This document shows positions 1 through 9,970 of a DNA stretch of 64,000 nucleotides, one piece after another. Source of the DNA: Allodiplogaster sudhausi (lineage: Eukaryota; Nematoda; Chromadorea; Rhabditida; Diplogasteridae). Location: contig CALZFC010000015.1 in NCBI GenBank assembly GCA_945643635.1, positions 3,259,001-3,323,000 of the forward strand, given 5' to 3'. The notes under the pieces were generated by a model. The model saw only the letters and a list, made by a program, of their open reading frames with translations. It made no database searches and was not told the origin of the DNA. Position numbers and translations under genes: made by a program. The first letter of the stretch is position 1. Each line of letters starts with the position of its first letter.

Positions 1-64
1 ATATTCGAGTAATTTTTTTTAATAATCAAAAGAGTTTACACCCTTTGATTGTTGAATGGCTAAC

Positions 65-2776
65 ATGGAATGAAGCGTGGCCGCCTTGGTAGACCCACTG
101 GTCAAGGAAGGTGGGAATTTCGTTGCCAGTGACACTCGTCACGGTGCGGAAGAAAGCGTCGGTCGAGAGAACCAAATAGATCCAGCACTGGGGCTGCTGG
201 CGCTTCCCTCGCATCTGCTCCCCCACACCCACTATCTTGTGCAGCACCTGGGGGGTGGAAGGGGGGGATGGAATGAGCAAGGAAAGGAAGAACGAAAGAA
301 ACCTGGAAGAAAGGCTCCTTGCCTAGTCTCTTTTGCAACATGCGAATGACAAGCTCGCCCTTCTTGAAAAGTGTTTCAGCGTAAAGTGAAGAGCAACTCA
401 GAGAAGATCCCGGCCAAATCGGCCGATCGTCCCAAGAGGACCAAGAACGGAGAACCAGCTAAATAAGCACCTCCTCCACTTCGGTCTCTTGCTTCACACT
501 CTAACTACCAACCACTCCCCACTGGCTTTCGTAGTCGCAGACTTCGTTGAGAATCTTCTTCAGGTGATAGAGGTACTCCGAATAACCAAAGACTTTGCTG
601 ATGTAGAGAGAAGCCAGGAACCTTTAACTATGGTTGATGTTATTCTGACTGCAGGTCAAGTAATAAGCTGGTAAATAAAAATTCTGAGAAGAAATGACCT
701 GGACAGCGACTGGACGACCCATAAATCAACAAAATCAGCGGGAGAGATAAAACAACCGAAGAACTGGCGAGCAACTGCAAAGGCAAGGATCTGTCGCACT
801 TCCTGCAATCATTCCCATTTTATTACTCAAGAAAGAGATTCATGTGATTTAATCGGCAAAAAAACAGAAATCCAAACAAAGCAGCGAACCTGGACAACAT
901 CTATGATCTTCTTGTGATAAAGTACGGTAACAGAAAACAGTGTGAAGCTACTGTAACATGTCATCTCCTCTGGCAACTAAAGATATACGATGTTTGCAAT
1001 TAATAAGGGACATTTTAAGGAACACTTACATTGTCAACAAAGACTTGCTTGTAGGATGCATACGGGTAGCGGCAGGAGAGGAGCTCTTCAAAGTATTCGA
1101 AAGTTCTATCCAAGTTCTGCACTGTGTGTCTCACGAGTGCAGACAAACCGGGAAGCGAAAAACTCGTCAGCTGAATCATTACAGAAATGGACACTTCTAA
1201 ACATCAACGGAACGATGAAGGATAACCTCAGGCATGTCAGTGTGAATGTGCGGAGTGAAGTTGCCAATGGCCCATCCCATATTCGTGGCTGCCGTTGGCA
1301 CAAGCTGTTGGTAGTGAAAGACCTTCTCCTTCGCTTCCTCCGATACAAACTCCACCTCCTGAAGTGGATATAAACTATATAAGTATATTCTGTTGACAAG
1401 ATGATAACTAAGAGGAAATACTCACAAGAAGCTCTCCCGCAGCAACGACAGTCAAGCTAGAATCAACACAAAAGTGGAGGTTCCACAGGCAAAGCTGATC
1501 TGGCGAGTCGAGACAAGGAAGCCATTCTCTGGTAGATGACATCAAGTCTGAAATGTCACAGACCAGGTGTACATTGTCAACCGGACATCATTACTTTTCT
1601 TTCAACATACCAATGTTTAAACATCCGTCCATATCTACGCACTGTCAGAAATTAAATTAGCATTCTCCTGCTAGGAGAAAAAAAAACAACTTTCCTCAAT
1701 TCCTTTAAGAAGAAGCATGTGCAAAGGTAGCTAAATTCACAAAAGAGATAGCAAAATTTTTAAACGGCAAGGAAACGAGAAATTCAGGAATAAACATCAG
1801 AAAGTAAAAAAAAAATGTGGCTCACGCAATCGTTCAATTTAAATAGCTGCTACATCAAATTGCTCTAACCAGAACGAAAGGTGAAGATGTGGGCTCCTCT
1901 ATCCAAGGTTCCGTCGGGAGAGATCCCACCATTGAATTGCACACCCTAAACGGCAACAAATAATGGCAAGATCTCGCTACAGTTTAAACACTGACATGAA
2001 CAGCCTTCTCCACATACACTTCCAAGCACACTTTCAAGCAGCTCAAACGTCTCACGCAAGGAAGAACTTCTGCTGGAATCTGTATTCAGTCATTAGAATA
2101 AGGAAGAACGACTTGGTAAGGAACCTGTATCCTCAGCTCTCCGTCATGAGTTTTGATTCTTTCTTCTCGAATCTTCTTCAACTCGCGCATCGACTTCTCT
2201 CTGCAGGTCCTCGATACTCCCTGCAGAGAAAGTGATTCTCGAGCCAGTCCAAGTAATGGCAGAATCCACTGACATCGAACACCTCCAGTTTCTCGTAGCG
2301 CGCCTCTACGTCGTTAATTGTGACGCGACCTTCGCTTCCGTCCACTTCATTTGGAAGACGCACATCTGAGAGGATGGAATGAGTGCCAGTCTCAACCCTT
2401 GATGCCAGAGGCACAACGTACTCCGACCAATGTTGAGGAAGACTGAAGCCAAGTTAGGGTCGAGAGGCATGATCTCCATCTCCGTGTAGACTGTAAAAGA
2501 GTGCCGAGAGAAGTCGATGCACGACAATAACACGGTCTGCAATTCGAATCGCTTGAACCATCGTAGAAAAAAAAGGACACTCTTACGAGTGGCTCGCACA
2601 ACAAACAACTAGACAGTGAAATAGAGCAACACCTGTGATAAAATTCGGAAGTCAGCGAAACAGTCAATGTAGGCGCCAGCTGCTTGCTCAGGCTGTTCAT
2701 CTCCAATGACTCCAGCACCAACTCCGTCGCCGCCTCCCACCCCTTCCACTCTCCCATTTCTGCCGCCACCATTCAT
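65..2776 (-). CDS. TAF2: TFIID subunit TAF2 (CIF150), N-terminal part, runs off window
   Basis: Large TFIID subunit with an M1-aminopeptidase-like fold, which helps TFIID bind initiator DNA in the nucleus. Conceptual splicing gives a chain colinear with animal TAF2: start MNGGGRNGRVEG at 2776, then FSRHSFTVYTEMEIMPLDPN (near 2490), RVTINDVEARYEK (near 2310), GELRIQ/IPAEVLPCVRRL (2130-2060), DRGAHIFTF (near 1890), STREWLPCLDSPDQLCLWNL (near 1520), KVFHYQQLVPTAATNMGWAI (near 1290), FEYFEELLSCRYPYASYKQV (near 1070), RQFFGCFISPADF (near 760), KVFGYSEYLYHLKKILNEV (near 580) and TSVTGNEIPTFLDQW (near 120). The zinc-protease motif is absent, as expected for TAF2. The last exon seen ends at a donor (CAT|gttagc, position 65), so the rest lies outside the window. 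Introns are about 50-300 nt. The start codon follows the acceptor TTGCAG by 3 nt. Identity is firm; individual exon ends less so. Confidence 0.88.
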
Positions 2777-2779
2777 CCT

Positions 2780-2782
2780 CTG
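2780..2782 (-). promoter_or_regulatory. splice acceptor just before TAF2 start (candidate trans-splice site)
   Basis: The minus strand reads TAATAATTGCAG, then AGG, then the TAF2 ATG. It could receive a spliced leader, or be the acceptor of a 5' intron joined to the upstream small ORF (a donor GTGAGC lies near 2849 in that ORF). Confidence 0.45.
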
Positions 2783-2783
2783 C

Positions 2784-2823
2784 AATTATTAATAGTGGAA
2801 TACAATTATTAATAGTGGAATAC
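2784..2823. repeat. tandem 20-bp duplication
   Basis: The 20-mer AATTATTAATAGTGGAATAC occurs twice in a row (2784-2803, 2804-2823). The second copy overlaps the stop end of the small ORF upstream of TAF2. Confidence 0.85.
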
Positions 2824-3015
2824 ATAAAACAAAACAAAAAATGTGGAAAACTCGCTCACTTCGTACCACACATACAACGTAAACAAGAAGAGGGCGAAAA
2901 ATGAAAAGAAACTGACGAAACGTGGCGGCGTGCGGTCCCTCTCTGGCACCAAGAGTGGAGGGTGAATCCCATCTACTCCGTTCTCATCTGGTTGCCAGTC
3001 CATCGCGACTTCCAT
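2809..3015 (-). CDS. small single-pass membrane protein ORF, unidentified
   Basis: A 68-codon ORF starts MEVAMDWQPDENG and has one strong hydrophobic segment (about residues 33-50, FVSFFSFFALFLFTLYVW) after a polar, proline-rich N-terminus. I do not recognise the family. It lies 132 bp after the Rpp21 stop and 33 bp before the TAF2 start, all on one strand. The donor-like GTGAGC inside it could instead splice it, in frame, onto the TAF2 first exon. That would put a membrane span in front of a nuclear protein, which I think unlikely. The hydrophobic run could also be chance in T-rich DNA. Confidence 0.35.
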   Translation of the reverse strand: MEVAMDWQPDENGVDGIHPPLLVPERDRTPPRFVSFFSFFALFLFTLYVWYEVSEFSTFFVLFYVFHY

Positions 3016-3147
3016 ACGGAGAACCAACTCTCCTTCTCTTTTCCTTTCCCGTTAATCAACCATTCTTTCTAGATTACAAATATCTTGATAGCGGAGCAAC
3101 ATATCGCTTTTGATAAATCTTTGCCAGGAAATTGAATTATAGCATCT

Positions 3148-3816
3148 TTATTGTTTGTTACTATTGGATGAGGAAATGGATGCTTCGACTTTCGCTTTCT
3201 CGTTACGAGAGAGATAAGTCGAGCTGACTTGATAGTTTGTAGAGTGGCCACATCGACGACATTTACGCACCATCACGCGCCGCTGGCTCATCGTCAGATC
3301 AAACCTAAGCACTCCATTAAAAAAAACTAAATAAGGAATGCAGGCCGAACAAATAGTATGGATGTGCAAAAACAAGTAGGCCAACCGAGGAACTCTCTCG
3401 GAGACGAAGACTTGTTTGCACTTTTTGCAGAAAATGCGCATGAAGTCGGGATCAACTTTGCATCGGTCGATGTTGAGGTTCTCGCGAATCTGCATGCCCA
3501 AGAGACGACTCAACTTCGTGTACGCATCTTCCTCCGAGATACCTAGCAATTAATAAGTAAAAGTGATAATTAATAAGTGAAATATGCAAACAAGTCTTCG
3601 TCTAACTAAGTGATAAGTAATAATGAAAAGTGATAATTAATATGCGAAAAGTGATACTTCATAAGTGAAAAGTGATTATTAATAAGTGAAAAGCTATTAT
3701 AATTATCTTACATGCATTCAACAATTATAAAATAACAAACTTCGCTTGGCCAAATGAACTGCTGCTTTCTGCAAGAAGTTGAGATGTAGATGTTGGTCTG
3801 ACAATGGCGCCGCCAT
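3148..3816 (-). CDS. RPP21: RNase P/MRP protein subunit Rpp21 (Rpr2 family)
   Basis: Zinc-ribbon subunit of nuclear RNase P, which removes tRNA 5' leaders. Exon 1 starts at ATG 3816 (MAAPLSDQHLHLNFLQKAAV; the NFLQKAA helix is typical) and joins in phase, across an intron of about 195 nt (donor near 3738, acceptor at 3542), to SISEEDAYTKLSRLLGMQIR. Two zinc-binding pairs follow: FCKKCKQVF and VRKCRRCGHSTNYQV, separated by RFDLTMSQRR. The ORF between the pairs is uninterrupted, but it contains about 70 nt with donor and acceptor sequences (GTTTTT...TGCTTAG). Removing them in phase restores normal spacing, so a second intron is likely. Final length is about 130 residues, normal for the family. 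The start codon is 190 bp from the foldback element. Confidence 0.8.
3545..3705. repeat. imperfect AT-rich tandem repeat in Rpp21 intron 1
   Basis: The block AAGTGATAATTAATAAGTGA recurs about six times with changes. It fills most of the intron. An embedded 19-bp piece (3585-3603) is an exact inverted copy of Rpp21 exon sequence at 3402-3420. Confidence 0.7.
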
Positions 3817-4005
3817 CGATGCAACCACCGGAATTATGCTTGAAAACAAATAGCATTCTGAAAAATGCTCCCAGAATCCCTTCAGCGGGATTTATAGTGT
3901 GATTGCTTTTCAAAAGTAAAATATCGTTTACTGCCCATACGGTAACACTCAATCTTCTTGTGTATTGTACGATACGACACTCAAGCCATTGTCTGGAGCA
4001 TCTAT

Positions 4006-5411
4006 GACGCGATTTGCGAGAGAATCGTAAGGAAGCCAAAGAGCCGGGGACCCGGCAAAAATAGATTTCGCTCAAAAGCTCTTTATAGGTAATTTTTAAC
4101 ACGTCGAAACGATTGGAATGGGTCCGGGAGTCTGAAATCGCCATTTTGGCGAGCTGTGCGAGGTTTAAAATTCGAGAGATCGATGAAACTTGCAGAGATG
4201 GTCGCACATTCGCGTTCGCTGTTTCGCACACAATAAAGCAATATTCGTGAAAATTTTGTCATAAATAGACAAGATATTGCTTAACAAAGATACCAAGGTA
4301 GAATTTGAAAATATTCACTTTTATGGTCTCAGCGGCCTCTAGAATTTGAAGAGGCGCCATTCTCTTATATGGAAAAATGTCACGGGTTTTCTATCTTAAA
4401 TTGTAGAGCAAAAAATTATCTTCCCAATGAGCTATAGTATGCCAGATATCGACGAGGTCTTTTATGTTTCCCTGTCATAAAACTGTTGAAATGCGCGCGG
4501 TTCAGCGTTTCTTTGACCTATGCAGATGGCAAGGTAAGAAGAAAAGCATTGTCTAACAACAAGAAGAATGACTTGGTGATACAAACGTCCGGGGTTCGAT
4601 GCCGCGAGCGGGCGGAATGTTTTGCCCGGCAATTAACAAATTTGTTTTGCATTTAAATTTTATTTAAACAGTTACATAAAACCTACATAAATTCCCTAGA
4701 CTACTTTCATGCGGTATATCGCTTGTGTTTCGCTTTCGGCGTTGGTAACGCCTAAACAAAGTGCATGACGATGCACAGGCACTGAACCGCTCGTATTTCA
4801 ACAGTTTTATGATTGGGAAACATAAAAAACCTCGTCGATATCTGGATTACTATAGCTCATTGGGAAGATAATTTTTTGCTCTACAATTTAAGATAGAAAA
4901 CCCGCGACATTTTTCCATATAAGAGAATGGCGCCTCTCTAAAGTCTAGAGGCCGCTGAGACCATAAAAGTAAATATTTTCAAATTCTACTTTAGTAGCAT
5001 TGTAAAGCAATATCTTGTCTATTTATGACAAGATATTGCTTTACAATTTAAAAGATCCGGTGCCCATCGATCGCCCACTTCCATGTGATAGATCCCCGTG
5101 TATTCCATCAAAAACACATTGGCCCGATAAGCGCGAATAAAGTTTTTTTTTTTAAGTTTTTTTTATGACAAAATTTTCACGAATATTGCTTTATTGTGTC
5201 CGAAACAGCGAACGCGAATGTGCGACCATCTCTGCAAGTTTCATCGGGCTCTCGAATTTTAAACCTCGCACAGCTCGCCAAAATGGCGATTTCAGACTCC
5301 CGGACCCATTCCAATCGTTTCTCCGTGTTAAAAAGTACCTATAAAGAGCTTTTGAGCGAAATCTAATTTTGCCGGGTCCCCGGCCATTTTGATACTCTCG
5401 CAAATCGCGTC
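4006..5411. mobile_element. foldback/MITE-type DNA element with long inverted arms, no transposase
   Basis: The left end GACGCGATTTGCGAGAG (4006-4022) is matched in reverse complement by CTCTCGCAAATCGCGTC (5395-5411). The arms stay alignable for several hundred bases: about 4006-4500 against 4780-5411, including matching GTCTCAGCGGCCTCTAGA and CAATGAGCTATAGTA segments. Both outer ends are flanked by CTAT (4002-4005 and 5412-5415), a likely 4-bp target-site duplication. The centre (4500-4780) is AT-rich. Open frames in the arms are short, so this is a non-autonomous element. It sits between Rpp21 and the TRPM gene, 190 bp upstream of the Rpp21 start codon. Confidence 0.88.
5031..5170. mobile_element. 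insertion nested in right arm of the foldback element
   Basis: The right arm carries about 140 bp with no counterpart in the left arm. TTTATGACA occurs at 5022-5030 and again at 5162-5170, bracketing the extra DNA as a 9-bp duplication would. The first part of the insert (AAGATATTGCTTTACA) is the reverse complement of sequence just outside it, making a local palindrome. Confidence 0.6.
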
Positions 5412-5898
5412 CTATTCATCTCTTAATCAGATCGTTCTTCCTTGATTGTGATTTCTGCATCTGCTCCTCGAATATTCGTCTCTATTGTTTATTCATTAAC
5501 GACAACGGAGTTCTTGCACCCCCTCCCCCTCCCCCTGGCCACTGGACGCGTTTGAAACGACACTTAACTATGATAGGATATACACTATTTTTACCTAGCT
5601 TATCGCCTATAGAATGAGCACCTATGTACAGGCCTTAGTTTGAGAACCTAGAGTCGTGTCGTGAAACAGGAAAGGCCATTGTTATGTTTGCGGGCTACTT
5701 AAGTGGTAGAAATGGTCGTGTTGTGAGGATGAGGAAGGGTCTTCAGTTTCCGTCTGAATGGATATCTCGACCCCCCTGCGGACGGGGGAGCGGCTGGCAT
5801 TCTGTTTGTTCACTCGGTAGCGGAGGAACTGACGGCGACCACCGGCGGCGCCTTTCCGAACACGCTTCCACACCATCCTAGGGCGACAGTTCTTCTTA
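5412..5898. other. spacer and probable 3' UTR of the TRPM gene
   Basis: No coding sequence is recognised. The short frames on both strands at 5682-5881 show no family resemblance and most likely belong to the TRPM 3' UTR. Confidence 0.4.
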
Positions 5899-8800
5899 TC
5901 ATTCCACGAAGAACTGGGCGACGACTAACGTCCGCATGTTCTTGTTGACAAACTCAGTATTTTCGAGTTTGCCGACGGTTGTGCCCTCTCCAGCCGCCGA
6001 TGTCTCGGCCACGTCTTCAGAGGGCTCTGCTTCATCCTCACTCGCCGAGAGAGTCTGCCCCATTCGAATACTGGCCGGGAGGACTCTGCCAGAAGAAATA
6101 GTGGAGAGTTGTGACTGGGTGCGAGAGATCAATCTCTGCCCTCCCGCCACCGTCGCACCTCAAGGTAATAAGTAAGAGAGAAGCAATAAAGAAATGATAC
6201 TCTCAATCTATTATATGTAAGTGAACAAACGGAGACCATCGAAACTTACGATGGTATTCTTCGTGGAGAGTAGATGATGTTTTGGCGGCGGCTGGATGAG
6301 TGTCATAGGGATGCATTGCCTCCTGTACCCTCTGCGGCATACACCTTCAACTTCTCATCTCCATCCCATACGTTTCGTCCTGAAATCCCCTGCAGAATAG
6401 ACACACCTTCTCCAGCATCTGTGGAATCCGGAAAAGATTGGAGAAAGAAGACGGCAAAGGAGGAAGAAGAGCAAGACGAAGGGAGAGAACGGAGGGGGCA
6501 GCCAGATCTTCCACGCTGACTCGTACTCAACGAGTCTCTCGTACTGCTTGTAACGGAAGTAGAGAAGTGAATTCTCGCGCACTTCATCGTAGGTGCTTCT
6601 AGAAGTATGCAGTGGATTCAGAAACATCTTTCTACTGAATGGTAGAATGAATATTTGAATACGCTTCTATGTACACAAAGATCGACGTATGTACACACAA
6701 ATTTATACGAGCTAATTCTTATGATTAAAAAAGGAAAAAAAAACCAACGTAAAGAAAGCGACAACGATGTTGACAAGAAGAATGGTAACGACGAAGACAT
6801 AGCCGAAGAGAAGGAGAGGAACAGCCCAGGAACGGAAGTTGCATTGGATCCAGACATCAGTCAACTCATTCCCCTCCATTCGAAGGGAAGAACAACCAGT
6901 GATCTCATCCAGCTCTCCTTTCAAACCATTCTTTCTCACTCCTTCTCAATCTAATTCAACGAAAGTGGAAGAAACCATGCCGCTGGCTGTCTTGAAGTTC
7001 TCCGAAGATTTCAAAGGCACCGGATGAGAAAAGTTTCCAAGCGATGGTATGATTACTCTTCAGACCAATCAGCGAGTTCACGGATACGGCGAATGCGAAC
7101 CAGAACAGAATGAAAACAACGAAGAACGAGATCATCAGACGGGCCTGGCATTATCATTTCAGATCTCATTAGTCACAGGATATCACACGGAGATAACTAT
7201 TGTGAAGATATACCAGTTTGCGAATCATCAGGACAACGGCACCGAAGAAGGAGTCGGCTGCGAAGACGCGCATTGTGCGGAGAGTGGAGAAGATGAAGGA
7301 GAAGTAGAAGCAAGAGTAAGCGAATCCGAACAGCCAAGAGGCCAGAATCGGGTGGTAGAAAGGCGCATCTCGCAGCACCAGAGACAGCAGCAGACAGTTC
7401 CAGGCTAGTGTCTTTCAGTACATTGGAAGATCAGATGAAAGGTTCCAACCAAGGAAGTTGGCAGCATTGTGTGTGATGTCCGCCGGATTGCGATCGAAGT
7501 AGTATGGGTCTTTGAACATTCCGTATCCCATGTCTAGCATAAACGAAAGTTGCCACCAAAACACCAGGATCTGCAAAACAATATTCGCTTTAACATAAAT
7601 ACAAGTAAAAAATAGCAGTAAATTGTCTCCGCTAGAAACAAATGGCGTCAAAAATACATTAATACGAATCTGTCTAACCTTGAGCCAGTGTTTGCTGCCT
7701 TCAGTGATTGAGAAGGGATGATCAGTCCAGGTTATCAACAGGGCAGCAAACGTTAAGACATACAAGACATAGAAGATCTATAAAGAAATGTAACTAATCA
7801 ATATGCTCTCCCGTCGTTTTATTATACTTACTGTATGAAGTATGAATATCGCGAAAGGAGACACGTAGAACTGCTTGATTCGTTTTGCCCATTTTTTTCT
7901 AAATCATTTTATAATGTCATACAGTAATTTATGCCAGGTGTATGTGTGCAAGTACACGTCGTCAACGAAGATGCCGAAGAAGGATCGATTTGTCTTGATT
8001 TTCCTTCGATAATGAGAGATGGCAGCAGTGTATTGGTTGCTCTGCCGACGATTAAGAGCTCCGATTGTCTTCCCCCCTGTAATCTCATGCAGTGTACGTG
8101 AACATCTCTGCATGGCAACAGAAAATCGTAGCACAAGGATCTTCAAGGGCTGACGTCTGTCTCTGAACTGCACCCGAAAGAAGATGGGAATGAGCAGGAT
8201 GCAAAAGAATCCGCTGATGAAGCTAACGGTGAAGCCAGGCCGGAAGCGAGCGTCCATCACAATTCGGCAAGCTTTGTGGTCTAGGAACTTCTACACCATC
8301 ATTAGAAGTAGTATTTGATGCTAATTATTCATGTACATTTCATATGTTACAATTATTTTTTTTAATATATTCAATTGAATGGCTGTAGCCAGCTAAGCAG
8401 AACTCTAACTTCGCACTTCGTGATCAACGCGAGATCCAGCAAAGTGAGTCGTTGGCAGAATCCTTTGATGTGCTCGTGATGCTCGAGCTCCGCGTGGTAA
8501 TCTTCTTCTAAGACCTGAAGACTAACATTAGATGTTGAAGTGAAAGGGGAGAAGGAACCTTGATAGTCTGCTCGTCATTTGACTCGTAACATTCTCTTAA
8601 CAAGTTCACTACGCGATCTTCCATCTTTCTTCAATTATCAGATTCAATATTGAGAGGTCATTATGACCAATTGATCTACAGTCACGTAACTTTTTGGCCT
8701 TCTTGTATTCGGCGGAAATTGTCGTTTCATGCAAATTGTCAAAAGTCATTCGAAGCTTGCGGAGAATGAAACAGACGAGAAGGCCACTGAAGAGAGGATC

Positions 8801-9222
8801 CGTCGACTTCTGCCACTGAGTCACCAGTCCTTTGGATCTGAATCATCCGGGTCACTTAATGAAACAGATTAGACATCATCCTTCCAAGGATTTAATAATT
8901 TTAAGAAAAAGGTTGTAAGCGACAGGTAGAATGCGTTGACGATTAGAAGAGCCTTGGGGATATCGTCGAGGAGTTCGATGTTGGTGCGGAGGATGTCTTC
9001 AGTGAGTACATTCATCTGACTCACAATGGCCAATTCCCGATTCATTTCATCCAGGTAGTCAGGCAGCAGGTAAGTTGTGAAGAAATGAGTCTAGAATTTA
9101 ATACAAATATTAACAACCCAAACATTAAAAGTGCATAATTAAATAGGAGAATTTTATCGCGAAACCTTGTCTTCCAGTTGCTTGATTTCAATGAGCACCT
9201 TGTTGGAAATATTCTTCGATGC
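5899..9222 (-). CDS. TRPM-family cation channel (GON-2/GTL/CED-11 type), N-terminus not found
   Basis: Predicted plasma-membrane cation channel. Exons in coding order: ASKNISNKVLIEIKQLEDK (9222-9166), LLPDYLDEMNRELAIV (near 9040), DPLFSGLLVCFILRKL (near 8780; compare PLFAALL...ILRKL of TRPM), RVVNLLRECYESNDEQTIK (near 8600), GFCQRLTLLDLALITKCE (near 8430), FLDHKACRIVMDARFRPGF (near 8260), WAKRIKQFYVSPFAIFILHT (near 7870), membrane helices in IFYVLYVLTFAALLI (near 7750), LVFWWQLSFMLDMGYGMF (near 7540), FSFIFSTLRTMRVFAADSFF (near 7280) and LMISFFVVFILFWFAFAV (near 7110), pore helix GAFEIFGELQ (near 7010), last helix SWAVPLLLFGYVFVVTILLV (near 6820) and the TRP-domain stretch RYKQYERLVEYESAWKIWLP (near 6530). 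The stop is at 5899. The roughly 600-700-residue N-terminal SLOG/MHR region is not visible and only about 750 bp separate this gene from the divergent kinase gene. Confidence 0.8.
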
Positions 9223-9967
9223 CTGAAGCGGCTAATTATGTCACTTAGAACAAATTGATTATATGTTTAAATATAACAAAAAAAAAAGAGAGAAAAAAAG
9301 AAAATAAAAAGCAAGAAAAGAAGAACCGATTGAGATTTCGACAGTTCTCCCATCGCTGTGCTCGACCGTCGGCGACTGCCAGAACAACACAGAACCATTT
9401 CTGTTCTGCTCTATTAATTCGAAGAATTTAATATGTATTAATTCAATAGTCAAAAGCGAAATAGGCACAAGCCAATCTGTCGATGCTTTGCTTCATGCAA
9501 ACAAGACTTCCAAGTTTTCTTTCTCTCTCACTCTCTCTCACACACACACTCTCTCTCTCTCTATCTATCAATCTCACTTTTTATCACTCTCTTTCCCTCT
9601 CTCGTTATATCTCTAATCAGTAACTCTCTTTCTTGGTTTCTCATGCTATCAGTATGTCTGTCTTGAACTCTCAGTTCCTTCGGAGCCCTGGTGGCGTCAG
9701 TTTCCTTATCAGTTGAGTGCACTTTCGTCGGTTGAATGAGTCACCGCTTCATCCTACCCTCTATTTCACCACCATTCTATATACATAACCATTGTCATAT
9801 ACACAGTTCGAACACGAAAGGGTAACTTTAAACAATTTATCTTCCTGTTAGCTATTTGAATACAACTTATTTATATTTAACATGAAGAAAGAGCATAATT
9901 TGAGCGTTGTTGGGGTACGGGTCGTCATTATCTTCTATTCCATCGGTGCCACACGGTTGCCTCTTCT
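9223..9967. other. spacer between TRPM and kinase genes
   Basis: A minus-strand open frame near 9300-9420 (GSVLFWQSPTVEHSDGRTVE) could be another TRPM exon but I cannot place it. 9520-9630 is a degenerate CT/CA-rich microsatellite. Divergent promoters would have to lie here; no clear TATA or initiator was seen. Confidence 0.4.
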
Positions 9968-9970
9968 TAG
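9968..9970 (+). promoter_or_regulatory. splice acceptor abutting the kinase start codon (candidate trans-splice site)
   Basis: CCTCTTCTTAG is followed immediately by the ATG of the kinase gene. This is the closest acceptor-to-ATG spacing in the window. Confidence 0.5.

Noticed and set aside
4560..4620. tRNA B-box-like GGTTCGATGCC inside the foldback element
   Set aside because: No A-box or foldable cloverleaf at the right distance; treated as chance within the element.
5682..5881. Opposed 64-65-codon ORFs downstream of the TRPM stop
   Set aside because: Probably 3' UTR; no similarity or splice support.
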